64,000 nt of DNA from Bacillus sp. AFS015802 (GCF_002561455.1 NZ_NTUP01000070.1:76217-140216), one strand, 5' to 3'. Positions 8,524 through 16,751 are shown, counted from the stretch's first letter. Notes: generated by a model from the letters alone, not told the origin. Numbers and translations are program-made.

Positions 8524-8695
8524 TTCATATCTCTCCTTACACGATGACTCTATCTGTATTATAGCGAAGTTTTAGAAGGAAGCCTATTCATATCCTTTTT
8601 AATGCAGATACTGAATACGTTTTTAAATGAGTAAAGTTAGGTGTATAATAAGAGAATGAAAGAAACATGTTTCACATTGAAAGGAAGTTAGATGA

Positions 8696-8977
8696 ATGAA
8701 TATTACCAAGCACCATGCTGAAGAACTGAAAGATCCTACAGGTATCTTAAGTGGAGATCGTTATGAAGTGATTCTTGATATCGAAGTACCCGAGGATGAT
8801 GAACTGTATTCAGAACAGGGTATTTATATAAAAGCCATTTTTGTTCGGGACGAGAATGGAGCAAGGCTCGTACAATCTGCGATTATTGAAAGAAACACGG
8901 AGTCCTTCCTGGACTTTGAATTGGAAGAAGACGAAGAGAGACTCCTCCTTGCCTACTGCGTGGAACATATTGCGTAA
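8696..8977 (+). CDS. DUF6509-like small protein
   Basis: The 93-residue protein reads as a compact alpha/beta domain of Bacillaceae, with the recognisable stretch DPTGILSGDRYEVILDIEVPEDDELYSEQG (split here across residues 12-41). The assignment to DUF6509 is from memory of the family pattern. No function is known. AAAGGAAG lies 8 nt upstream of the ATG; an overlapping out-of-frame ATG four bases earlier is not used. It ends at a strong terminator. Confidence 0.65.
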   Translation: MNITKHHAEELKDPTGILSGDRYEVILDIEVPEDDELYSEQGIYIKAIFVRDENGARLVQSAIIERNTESFLDFELEEDEERLLLAYCVEHIA

Positions 8978-8987
8978 AGTGATTCGA

Positions 8988-9033
8988 AAGCATCATCCCC
9001 TTCATTTCTGAAGAAAGGGGTTGATGCTTTTTT
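8988..9033 (+). terminator. Terminator after the DUF6509-like gene
   Basis: AAGCATCATCCCCTT pairs with AAGGGGTTGATGCTT and is followed by T7. Confidence 0.88.
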
Positions 9034-9119
9034 ATTATTGGGTAAAAGTCTGGGTGGCCAGAAAGGTCCAATTAGAACCCATTCTTGTGTTTATGACTGA
9101 TAATTCAGAGATTTCAGAG

Positions 9120-9136
9120 TTGGCATGGAATTTGCA
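9120..9136 (+). promoter_or_regulatory. Candidate sigma-54 (SigL) -24/-12 promoter
   Basis: TTGGCATGGAATTTGCA fits YTGGCACGNNNNTTGCW at every defined position but one (T for C). The GG and GC dinucleotides have the required 10-nt separation. It lies 42 nt before the ATG of the tandem cyanophycinase. About 60 bp upstream is TCTGG-gtgg-CCAGA (9049-9062), an inverted repeat that could be an activator site. In Bacillus, SigL promoters control roc (arginine/ornithine), bkd, aco and lev genes. Confidence 0.55.
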
Positions 9137-9177
9137 TGTTAACTTTATGAAAGAGTGAATGGAAGGGAGAATGGTTG

Positions 9178-11706
9178 ATGATTGGTTATTGGGGAAAATT
9201 GAAAAGAGGAATCGTTGTATTGACTGTTTTGGCAGTGATCGGCAGTATGGCTACTACTGGAATCATGGCCAAAAAGAATGAAAAGAACATTAAAGGGAAC
9301 CTGGTGATTGTCGGCGGGGCATTAGGGAGCAGTAACTCGGATGTGTATGAAAAGTTCATTGAATTATCCGGAGGAAAGAAGAAAGCCAAGATAGGGATCA
9401 TTCCCTCCGCTTCAGGTTCTATGAAATCTTCCGTTCAATTCAAAGAAGATTTGATGTCATATGGAGTGGATGAAAAATCCATAGAAATCCTTCCTTTTTC
9501 TTCTCATGATTTCGAAGGGACAGAAGAGGATGAAAGTGAATGGAAGAAAAACGCTGAAAATCATCACATCACCAAAAGGATAAAAAAACTCACAGGCATT
9601 TGGTTTGTCGGTGGTGACCAGCTGAAAATCACCGATACATTGATGAAAGAGAATGGGGAAAGAACAAAAGCTCTGGAAGAAATATGGGGTATTTACAGGA
9701 AAGGTGCCGTACTTGGCGGGACAAGCGCCGGAGCCGCCATCATGAGTGACGTGATGATAACGGGTGGAGACAGCTTAGGGGGCCTCCGTCAGGAATTTAC
9801 AACAGAGGACGTATCTAATCCTGAAGATGAATATGCACCAGTCTATATTGAGAAGGGACTGGGATTCTTTCAATGGGGGATTGTCGATCAACATTTCAAT
9901 GAACGCTCCCGCCTCGGCAGGTTAGCCGCCACGGCGTTACGTTACAAAACAGCTGATGATTTAGCCTATGGAATCGATGAGGATACGGCGATGGTTGTGA
10001 ACAATCAGGAAGGGACCATTTCCGTATTGGGTAGAACCAATGTGACCATTGTAGATACTTCAGGCTCAACTACAACCGAAAACGGGATCCGTGATCTTGA
10101 TATCAGTTATCTCTCACCGGGTGATGAGCTACAGGTGAAAACGAAAGAATTCACCATAGCTGAGGATAAGCTTGAAACAAAGGACTATGAATATTACAAC
10201 TTTAAACCTCTTCCGGCCACCGGGGTCTTATCGTCTTACGGGACATTGCCGCACTATCTTTCTTATTCGTTGGTAGACAATGAAGCGGTAGAAGAAGTAT
10301 CCAGCTATCTTTATGATAGTAAAGGAAATGGTTTTGAGCTTATATTCAAACAAACGGATGAAACGAATGGCTACTGGGGTTATCAGGATGGTCAAAAAGA
10401 TTCCTACTCCATCCTGCATGTGAAAATGGATGTATCTCCTGTGAAAGTCAACTTTAGTGGGAAAGATCGGCTGAAACAAGACTTTAAGGAATCTACGCTC
10501 GACGTTCCCGAGAGTTCTTTTGATCCTGAAACAAAAGGAAGCTTGGTGATCGTCGGTGGGGCTTTAGGCAGCAGCAATGAAGAGGTTTATAACGCATTCA
10601 TTAAACGTGCCGGTGAAAATGGAAAAATCGGGATCGTCCCGGCAGCAAGTTCCAGTTTGAAGTCCTCACATGCCTTTAAAGAGGATTTGACCTCATATGG
10701 CGTACCGGCGGAAAACATCGATATTCTTCCTATATCCAATCATGACTTTAAAGGGACGGAAGAAAATGAAAAAGATTGGATGGACAATAAGAATGACCCT
10801 GGTCTTGCAAAACGCATCCTGGAGTATGATGGGATCTGGTTTGTGGGAGGCGATCAAACGAATATCACACAATCTTTATTGAACGAAGACGGAACGAAAT
10901 CACAGGCGCTCAGCAGTATGTGGGAAATTTACCGAAATGGAGCGGTCCTGGGTGGTACAAGTGCCGGAGCCGCCATCATGAGTGATGTGATGATTGCAGG
11001 CGGTGGAAGCTACGACACACTATCAAAGGGGTTTACGGAAAACTATGATGGTATGTCCCAGCAAGAAGGCGGACCAGGGTACCTTGAGAAGGGGCTTGGA
11101 TTCTTCCCATATGGCATCGTTGACCAGCACTTTGATAAAAAAGCACGACTGGGCCGGCTGATTGCAACGACAGCAGTCTATGGAAATGAAAATGAGTTAT
11201 CTTATGGAATCGATGAGGACACCGCACTGATCGTGGATAACGCATCCAAGACGGTTGAAGTAAAAGGAAGAGGTGGTGTATCACTAGTGGATTTAAGTCA
11301 GTCAGATCTGTCACCATCTACTCATGCGTATAAAGATATCCGTTTATCGTGGATCACATCAGGTGATCAATACAATGTAGAATCGAAAGAATTCTCAATC
11401 AGCGACCACAAAATGTCGACAAAAGGCTATGAATACTATAATTCTAGCACAGCGCCTCATATGGGAGTATTGACACCGCACGCGACACTTACAAACTATT
11501 TGAGCTACAGTCTCTTAGATAACGCTCGGCAGGATGAGGTAAAGAGTTACAGCTTTTCCGAGAAGGAAGGGTTTGAACTTACATTTAGAAAAGGAAGCGG
11601 AACAGAGGGGTTCTGGGGATATAAGGATGGAAACAAGGATGATTATTCATTCCTAGGTGTGGAAATGGATATCAAGCCGGTGGAAGTCATGATCGAAAAC
11701 AATTAA
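9178..11706 (+). CDS. Secreted tandem cyanophycinase (peptidase S51-like), two full domains
   Basis: The 842-residue protein starts with a signal peptide (KLKR, then a hydrophobic stretch to about residue 32 ending GIMA). Two homologous units follow, about 40-440 and 455-840. Each has LVIVGGALGSSN, GIWFVGGDQ, the nucleophile elbow GGTSAGAAIMSD with the catalytic Ser, and GIVDQHF plus RLGRL with the presumed catalytic His. Each unit ends in an extra beta-rich region with YEYYN and LSYSL. Cyanophycinases release beta-Asp-Arg dipeptides from the multi-L-arginyl-poly-L-aspartate storage polymer. An exported form would scavenge polymer from outside. GGAAGGGAG 8 nt upstream supports ATG 9178 over TTG 9175. 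Other S51 substrates cannot be excluded. Confidence 0.85.
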   Translation: MIGYWGKLKRGIVVLTVLAVIGSMATTGIMAKKNEKNIKGNLVIVGGALGSSNSDVYEKFIELSGGKKKAKIGIIPSASGSMKSSVQFKEDLMSYGVDEKSIEILPFSSHDFEGTEEDESEWKKNAENHHITKRIKKLTGIWFVGGDQLKITDTLMKENGERTKALEEIWGIYRKGAVLGGTSAGAAIMSDVMITGGDSLGGLRQEFTTEDVSNPEDEYAPVYIEKGLGFFQWGIVDQHFNERSRLGRLAATALRYKTADDLAYGIDEDTAMVVNNQEGTISVLGRTNVTIVDTSGSTTTENGIRDLDISYLSPGDELQVKTKEFTIAEDKLETKDYEYYNFKPLPATGVLSSYGTLPHYLSYSLVDNEAVEEVSSYLYDSKGNGFELIFKQTDETNGYWGYQDGQKDSYSILHVKMDVSPVKVNFSGKDRLKQDFKESTLDVPESSFDPETKGSLVIVGGALGSSNEEVYNAFIKRAGENGKIGIVPAASSSLKSSHAFKEDLTSYGVPAENIDILPISNHDFKGTEENEKDWMDNKNDPGLAKRILEYDGIWFVGGDQTNITQSLLNEDGTKSQALSSMWEIYRNGAVLGGTSAGAAIMSDVMIAGGGSYDTLSKGFTENYDGMSQQEGGPGYLEKGLGFFPYGIVDQHFDKKARLGRLIATTAVYGNENELSYGIDEDTALIVDNASKTVEVKGRGGVSLVDLSQSDLSPSTHAYKDIRLSWITSGDQYNVESKEFSISDHKMSTKGYEYYNSSTAPHMGVLTPHATLTNYLSYSLLDNARQDEVKSYSFSEKEGFELTFRKGSGTEGFWGYKDGNKDDYSFLGVEMDIKPVEVMIENN

Positions 11707-11720
11707 ATGTGGTTTGAACA

Positions 11721-11749
11721 GCCTGGGCCGTATGTGCCCGGGTTTTTTT
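11721..11749 (+). terminator. Terminator after the cyanophycinase gene
   Basis: GCCTGGGC pairs with GCCCGGG(T) and is followed by T7, 15 nt after the stop codon. Confidence 0.85.
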
Positions 11750-11850
11750 CGGTATCCATAGATTTAGGAGCTATCCGCAAAGAGTGATGTTGTTTCTGAA
11801 GCCGATTATTCACATATGCAATCTAACAAGTCCCTGGTGATACTTTGAAA

Positions 11851-11917
11851 GTTGATTGGAGCGGAAGGTGCTCAACTCACGCCCCGCGGAAAGCGAGCAC
11901 CTGGAGTGGAAATCAAC
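11851..11917. repeat. Bacillaceae intergenic repeat element, short form
   Basis: The 67-bp element begins GTTGATTGGAGCGGAAGG and ends CACCTGGAGTGGAAATCAAC. Its ends are imperfect inverted repeats, and the centre has CCCCGCGGAAAGCGAGCACC. This matches, from memory, a widespread Bacillaceae intergenic repeat whose long form has an extra GC-rich middle; here the middle is shortened. It explains part of the 361-bp gene-free stretch 11707-12067. That stretch otherwise holds the terminator and the control region of the RHH gene. Confidence 0.6.
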
Positions 11918-12002
11918 CACTCTCGCTTCTTTAAGAGCAAAAATGCGGCATAATGTTTTAGTTTAATATGACATTTGAACTGTATATATCACTTGTAGCA
12001 TT

Positions 12003-12050
12003 TGATATACTAGTGATAACAAAGTGATAGCAGATGATATCATCATGATA
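12003..12050 (+). promoter_or_regulatory. Extended -10 promoter with five phased TGATA sites
   Basis: TGATA occurs at 12003, 12014, 12025, 12035 and 12046, i.e. every 10-11 bp, all on one face of the helix. The first copy forms an extended -10 element, TGATATACT (12003-12011). Two copies are AGTGATA, the complement of the WATCACW heptad bound by omega-type ribbon-helix-helix repressors; an inverted copy TATCACT lies at 11987-11993. The array ends at the ribosome binding site of an RHH gene, suggesting autoregulation. Confidence 0.5.
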
Positions 12051-12067
12051 GGAAAGGGGTGCGAACC

Positions 12068-12265
12068 TTGTCAGATCAAGGAAAAATGCAGCTTAATGTA
12101 AGGGTTGATAGAGAAACGTCAGAGAAATTGGATGAAATCGTAGAATATTATCAACAGAATACAAAAATTGGAAGAATCTACAAAGGTGATGTCTTAACAG
12201 ACATCATTCACAAATCCTATGAGGTCATGGAGAAGCAAAAAAGAATTCAAAATCGGAAATACTAG
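12068..12265 (+). CDS. Small ribbon-helix-helix DNA-binding protein
   Basis: The 65-residue protein has the pattern of an RHH regulator. A short N-terminal strand (MQLNVRVDRE) is followed by helix A (TSEKLDEIVEYYQQN) and, after a turn, helix B (KGDVLTDIIHKSYEVMEKQK). RHH proteins bind as dimers with the strand in the major groove. TTG 12068 lies 8 nt after AAAGGGG and is preferred to GTG 12059, which overlaps that site. A TGATA array lies directly upstream, and desK starts 123 bp downstream in the same direction. It could regulate itself and read through into desKR. Confidence 0.65.
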   Translation: MSDQGKMQLNVRVDRETSEKLDEIVEYYQQNTKIGRIYKGDVLTDIIHKSYEVMEKQKRIQNRKY

Positions 12266-12388
12266 TCACTGATTACAGAGCCGTTAAAGGTATACAATTT
12301 CTCATGGTCTACATATGAAAATCAGGTTCATCTATGTAATAATATAGGAGACATAGTCAAAATTTTGAAAGCAAAAGAGGTATTCAGC

Positions 12389-13531
12389 ATGCAAATGCCG
12401 AAAAAAATAATCAATATCCAAAGAGGCTCAGGGATATCACCATACATATGGAGCATCATCAGCATCCTGCCCTTTTACTTTATCTTTCAGTCTTCTTCAA
12501 CGATTGAAATTGCCGTCGGGATCTCTTTGACCATCGCTTTTTTTATCTCTTTACGTTTTGCTTTTATTTCGAAGGATTGGCCGGTGTATTTATGGACATC
12601 GATATTGATTGCGATTTCCATCACCATGACCATTCAGTTTAATTTCATCTATTTCGCTTTTTACATTGCTTACTACAATGGGAATATAAAAAATCGGGTT
12701 GCTTTTTTGACCCTTTATATCATCCATCTTGTACTGACGACTGCTTCCATCAACTATAACTTCGTTCTGCAGGATGAATTGTTCCTGTCTCAATTTCCAT
12801 TCATCCTGATCATCTGGATCAGCGTCATCCTTCTGCCCTTCAATATCTATAATCGGAACAAACAAGTACAGCTTGAAGACCAGCTGGAAGATGCAAACAA
12901 GCGCATTTCGGACCTTGTCAAGCAGGAGGAACGGCAGAGGATTGCTCGGGATCTTCATGATACGCTGGGACAGAAGCTATCTCTGATCGGTTTGAAAAGT
13001 GATCTGGCCAGGAAATTGGTGTATAAAGATCCAGAACAGGCACGACATGAATTAAAGGATGTTCAGCAAACGGCGAGAACCGCTTTGAGTGAGGTAAGAA
13101 CGATGGTTTCCCAGATGAGGGGAATCCGTTTGAAGGATGAGATTGTCCGGATCAAGCAGCTTTTAAAGGCGGCTGAAATCGAATTCCGCATGAGTGAAGA
13201 CATTTCCCTCCCTCAATCATCACTCTTCATGGAGAATATTTTAAGCATGTGCCTAAAAGAGGCTGTCACGAATGTGGTTAAGCATAGCAAGGCCTCTTAC
13301 TGCGAACTCATCTTTGAAGAATCCGATAAAGAAGTGACGATTGTGGTGAATGATGATGGTGTGGGGATCGGGAGTGACTATACTCAGTCCAAAGGCAGTG
13401 GTTTGATCGGGATGAGAGAGCGGTTGGAATTTGTCAACGGGAGCCTTGACATCGTTTCGGTGGATGGTACCACCTTGATCATGCGGGTTCCGAAAGTAAT
13501 CAAGCAGACAGACAGGGAGGGAATGGAATGA
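12389..13531 (+). CDS. desK: Membrane thermosensor histidine kinase DesK
   Basis: The 380-residue kinase senses membrane thickness and fluidity and phosphorylates DesR. About five transmembrane segments fill residues 15-155. The linker coiled coil (QLEDQLEDANKRISDLVKQEE) leads to the HisKA_3 box ERQRIARDLHDTLGQ with phospho-accepting His at about 190. The HATPase domain shows N-box KEAVTNVVKHS, NDDGVGI and GSGLIGMRERLE. Similarity to B. subtilis DesK is high throughout, including YIYFAFYIAY-like segments. AAAGAGG 8 nt before ATG 12389 supports that start over the upstream TTG. It overlaps desR by 4 nt (ATGA). No delta-5 desaturase gene lies alongside. Confidence 0.93.
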   Translation: MQMPKKIINIQRGSGISPYIWSIISILPFYFIFQSSSTIEIAVGISLTIAFFISLRFAFISKDWPVYLWTSILIAISITMTIQFNFIYFAFYIAYYNGNIKNRVAFLTLYIIHLVLTTASINYNFVLQDELFLSQFPFILIIWISVILLPFNIYNRNKQVQLEDQLEDANKRISDLVKQEERQRIARDLHDTLGQKLSLIGLKSDLARKLVYKDPEQARHELKDVQQTARTALSEVRTMVSQMRGIRLKDEIVRIKQLLKAAEIEFRMSEDISLPQSSLFMENILSMCLKEAVTNVVKHSKASYCELIFEESDKEVTIVVNDDGVGIGSDYTQSKGSGLIGMRERLEFVNGSLDIVSVDGTTLIMRVPKVIKQTDREGME

Positions 13532-14127
13532 TTCGAATTGTGATTGCGGAAGATCAGCGGATGCTGTTGGGCGCATTGGGGTCTCTACTGAGCCTTGAGG
13601 ATGATATGGAAGTGGTAGGAAAAGCAGGCAATGGAGAAGAAGCCATTTCCCTCGTTCATGAATTGAAGCCGGATATTTGTATCATGGATATTGAAATGCC
13701 TGAAAAGACAGGACTTGAAGCGGCAGAGGAATTAAAAGGGGAAGATTGTAAGGTGATCATCCTTACCACCTTTGCCAGATCAGGCTACTTTCAGCGGGCA
13801 TTAAAGGGTGGCGTGAAAGGGTATTTGTTGAAGGACAGTCCAAGTGAGGAACTGGCGAACTCTATCCGGCTTGTGATGGATGGTAAGCGTATCTATGCAC
13901 CGGAGCTGATGGATGATGTCTACAGCGAAGAAAATCCACTCACAGACCGTGAAAAAGAAGTACTCGAGCTCGTTGCCGATGGAAAGAACACTAAGGAAAT
14001 CGCCGATGAACTAAAGCTTAAAACAGGTACGGTCAGGAACTATATCTCCACCATACTCGACAAGCTGGAAGTGAAAAACCGAATCGAAGCCATCACACAA
14101 TCCAAAGAAAAAGGATGGTTTAAATAA
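13528..14127 (+). CDS. desR: Response regulator DesR (NarL/FixJ family)
   Basis: The 199-residue regulator has a receiver domain with acidic pocket E8-D9, phospho-acceptor Asp54 in CIMDIEMPEKTG, Thr in LTTF and Lys in YLLKDSPS. The LuxR-type HTH is at about 137-195 (PLTDREKEVLELVADG, KTGTVRNYISTILDKL). In B. subtilis, phosphorylated DesR activates des, the acyl-lipid desaturase, on cold shock. Here des is not in the window, so the target must be elsewhere. Translation is coupled to desK by the ATGA overlap. Confidence 0.93.
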   Translation: MIRIVIAEDQRMLLGALGSLLSLEDDMEVVGKAGNGEEAISLVHELKPDICIMDIEMPEKTGLEAAEELKGEDCKVIILTTFARSGYFQRALKGGVKGYLLKDSPSEELANSIRLVMDGKRIYAPELMDDVYSEENPLTDREKEVLELVADGKNTKEIADELKLKTGTVRNYISTILDKLEVKNRIEAITQSKEKGWFK

Positions 14128-14128
14128 A

Positions 14129-14164
14129 AAGAGGGACGGACCTTTTTGAAGGTCCGTCCCTCTT
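14129..14164 (+). terminator. Terminator after desR, copy 2 of the dispersed hairpin
   Basis: The same AGAGGGACGGACCTT stem as at 8172 is used here, with loop TTTG, flanked by A5 and T6. Confidence 0.9.
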
Positions 14165-14343
14165 TTTTATAATTTTGCATGATATTGAATGTTTATTTGG
14201 ATTTGATCGGGATGTAGAAACGAACAGACGAAATTTTTAATAAAAAAATATATCATAACATTTAACTTGCATGACCTTTTGCTGTCATTGAGTTCGACAG
14301 CCATATGGAATCCGATTAAGAATGATGGTATTGTTTTTTTATG

Positions 14344-14371
14344 TTGACAACTCAATGAATCATGATACGAT
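14344..14371 (+). promoter_or_regulatory. Sigma-A promoter of the thiamin operon
   Basis: TTGACA (14344-14349), a 16-nt spacer and TACGAT (14366-14371) with an extended TGA just before it. The promoter sits about 30 nt before the riboswitch. Confidence 0.7.
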
Positions 14372-14401
14372 AGCATCGAAAACAAAATTTCATAAGACGA
14401 T

Positions 14402-14493
14402 CCACTAGGGGTGCCTTCGAAAAGGCTGAGATTAAAGTGTGACTTTAAGACCCTTTGAACCTGATCTGGTTGAGACCAGCGGAGGGAAGTGGT
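14402..14493 (+). ncRNA. TPP riboswitch (THI box) aptamer
   Basis: The conserved blocks are all present in order: CTAGGGGTGCC, GGCTGAGA, ACCCTTTGAACCTGATCTGG, then CAGCGGAGGGAAGTGG. The TPP-bound form should favour the terminator at 14537-14582 and so switch off the tenA-thiE operon when thiamin diphosphate is plentiful. Confidence 0.97.
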
Positions 14494-14536
14494 GTTTGAC
14501 GGTCGCAAAGAATACAATACTATCATTCTGATCTCA

Positions 14537-14582
14537 AGCCACTTTCTGTATGCTGTATGCATAATGGAAAGTGGCTTTTTTT
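14537..14582 (+). terminator. Riboswitch expression-platform terminator
   Basis: GCCACTTTC pairs with GAAAGTGGC around a 20-nt loop, followed by T7. It lies 44 nt after the TPP aptamer and 41 nt before tenA. Confidence 0.9.
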
Positions 14583-14622
14583 GTTGCCCATTTCGGGTCG
14601 TCTGGAAAAGGAGCAGGAAATC

Positions 14623-15330
14623 ATGACATTTTCATCAGTGTTACGAAACGAAGTCAATGACATTTGGGACGCGAGCTTCTCTCACCCTTTCGTCAAAGGG
14701 ATCGGGGATGGAACGCTCCCTATCGAGAAGTTCAAGTACTACCTCTTGCAAGATGCCTATTACCTTTCACATTTCTCGAAGGTGCAGGCACTTGGTGCGG
14801 CAAAAGCATTGGACTTACATACGACATCACGAATGGCATCGCACGCTGTAGGGACCAATGAAGCAGAGCTTTCACTTCATGAAAATTTCTCCAAGAGATT
14901 AGGCATCACGGAAGAAGAAAGAAATAATTTTAAACCAGCCCCTACAGCCTATGCCTATACGTCACATATGTATCGTTCCGCGCGATATGGGGGACTGGCC
15001 GATATCCTGGCAGCGATCCTCCCATGCTACTGGCTTTATTATGAGATAGGGGAACGCTTGAAATCATGCACACCGGAAGAGCCTGTTTATCAGGAATGGA
15101 TTAAGGCATACGGTGGGGAGTGGTTCAAAGAGATAGTTGAAGAACAGATCCATCGGCTTGATGAATTGGCAGAGACCATGACCGAATGTGATAAAGAAAG
15201 AATGAAGGAAAATTTCATTTTGAGCAGCATTTACGAATGGCAGTTTTGGGAGATGGCTTACACCCTTGAAAAATGGCCGTTTCACCATGCACTGGGTGCA
15301 GGTAAAGAAATGAGTGAACAACATGTCTAA
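14623..15330 (+). CDS. tenA: Aminopyrimidine aminohydrolase TenA (thiaminase II)
   Basis: The 235-residue TenA hydrolyses 4-amino-5-aminomethyl-2-methylpyrimidine to the hydroxymethyl form (HMP) for thiamin salvage. Catalytic Cys135 is in AAILPCYWLYYEIG, and Asp44 in LLQDAYYLSHF also matches B. subtilis numbering. The C-terminal Glu/Tyr region YEWQFWEMA is present. The longer upstream reading frame overlaps the terminator and is not used; AAAAGGAG lies 9 nt before ATG 14623. It is the first gene of the operon and overlaps ykoE. Confidence 0.95.
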   Translation: MTFSSVLRNEVNDIWDASFSHPFVKGIGDGTLPIEKFKYYLLQDAYYLSHFSKVQALGAAKALDLHTTSRMASHAVGTNEAELSLHENFSKRLGITEEERNNFKPAPTAYAYTSHMYRSARYGGLADILAAILPCYWLYYEIGERLKSCTPEEPVYQEWIKAYGGEWFKEIVEEQIHRLDELAETMTECDKERMKENFILSSIYEWQFWEMAYTLEKWPFHHALGAGKEMSEQHV

Positions 15331-15901
15331 ATTAAAACTGACAGACATTTTAGTGACGGTGGTCATTTCCATCATGTTCGGTGTCATCTATAAGCTTTGG
15401 GGGCCAATTTATAACTTGTTAAAACCAATCGGCTTGCATGCGGATCAATTCATCTATGGAATGTGGTTCATGGCTGCCACAGTAGCATTCTTGATCATCC
15501 GTAAACCGGGCGTCGCCCTTTTAGCCGAAATCGCCGCTTCTTCTGGAGAGTTCCTCATGGGCTCTGAATGGGGACTCGAGGTCCTTTTATTCGGAGTCAT
15601 TCAAGGGTTAATGGCAGAATTGATTTTCTTCGTGACGAAATATAGACGCTATGATCTTTCGATTATATGTTTTGCAGCGGTCGGGTCAGCATGTGGCTCC
15701 ATCTTCATGGATTACATGAAAGGGTATATGGGGGATTTGGTTTTTTGGAATTTGTTATTATTTGTGGTTGCGAGATTACTGGGGTCCATTGTCATCGCAG
15801 GTGCAGGTTCTTTTTATTTGGTCATGGCCCTCGAGAAAACCGGAGTCACAAGTCTAGTCAGACGTGCAAGTCAGGATGATTACGATGTATTGAACCAGTA
15901 A
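15323..15901 (+). CDS. ykoE: ECF transporter substrate-binding component YkoE (thiamin precursor uptake)
   Basis: The 192-residue membrane protein has about five or six transmembrane segments and is the S component of the YkoEDC energy-coupling-factor transporter. That transporter is predicted to import HMP or thiamin. The E-rich motif AEIAASSGEFLMGSEWG and the later MKGYMGDLVFWN match the family. Its start overlaps the tenA end by 8 nt; ATG 15323 and GTG 15314 are both possible. It is followed 13 nt later by the ATPase gene. Confidence 0.9.
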   Translation: MSKLKLTDILVTVVISIMFGVIYKLWGPIYNLLKPIGLHADQFIYGMWFMAATVAFLIIRKPGVALLAEIAASSGEFLMGSEWGLEVLLFGVIQGLMAELIFFVTKYRRYDLSIICFAAVGSACGSIFMDYMKGYMGDLVFWNLLLFVVARLLGSIVIAGAGSFYLVMALEKTGVTSLVRRASQDDYDVLNQ

Positions 15902-15914
15902 AGGGGTGATGCTT

Positions 15915-16751
15915 ATGCATGTCGAAAACCTTCGACTTACATTTCCAGGATCGGAAAAAAAGCTGTTTAATGATGTCAGCCTGTCAATCAATGAAGGGGA
16001 GAAAGTATTGCTATTGGGGCCATCAGGATGTGGTAAATCAACCCTTCTCCACGTTTTATCAGGGGTGATCCCCCGATCTGTGGATGTTCCCATGAGAGCC
16101 TCAATATTGGAGGTATCTGATTCTTCTGGCTATGTATTTCAAGATCCGGACTCGCAATTTTGTATGCCCTTCGTGGATGAAGAATTGGCCTTCGTGCTGG
16201 AGAATTTGCAGACTCCCCGTGAAGAGATGAAACGAGAAATACGACGGCTGCTATCGGAGGTGGGACTGGAACTTGAGGATCCCCATACGAAAATCTCAAC
16301 ATTATCAGGGGGCATGAAGCAGAAATTGGCCATTGCTTCTGCGCTTGCCATGAGACCCGATACTTTGTTCCTGGACGAACCGACTTCATTATTGGATGAG
16401 GGAAGTACAAAGTCTGTCTGGAAAACAATCAAAGAGATCTGTTTAGATAAAACCCTGGTGATCGTAGAGCATAAACTTGATCACGTTCTTAACATGATCG
16501 ATCGAATCATTCTTTTCGATTCAAATGGAACCATTATGGCGGATGGAGCGAAAGAGTGGATCCTGAACCATTACAAAGATATGTTGAAGAACTTGGGTGT
16601 CTGGTACCCGGGAGCGTGGGAGGAGTATCTTTCATCCCGTCAAATGAGGGAGATTCCCTCGTTCGGACCCGTGATTGCAAGAATGGAGGACTTCAAAGGC
16701 TATATTCAAAAAAAAAGAGAAGATTCATCTTCCTCATGGTTCGATTCGTAA
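15915..16751 (+). pseudogene. ykoD: ykoD 5' part: first ABC ATPase domain, ends at an A9 frameshift
   Basis: This frame encodes the first nucleotide-binding domain of YkoD: Walker A GPSGCGKST, Q-loop VFQDPDSQF, signature LSGGMKQK, Walker B LFLDEP and H-loop EHK. B. subtilis YkoD is one protein of about 490 residues with two such domains. Here the frame leaves the expected path at A9 (16708-16716), adds about eight foreign residues (REDSSSSWFDS) and stops. Removing one A joins it to the next frame at KKEKIHL. Possible causes are transcriptional slippage, a real mutation or a base-calling error. AAGGGG 8 nt upstream supports ATG 15915. Confidence 0.8.
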
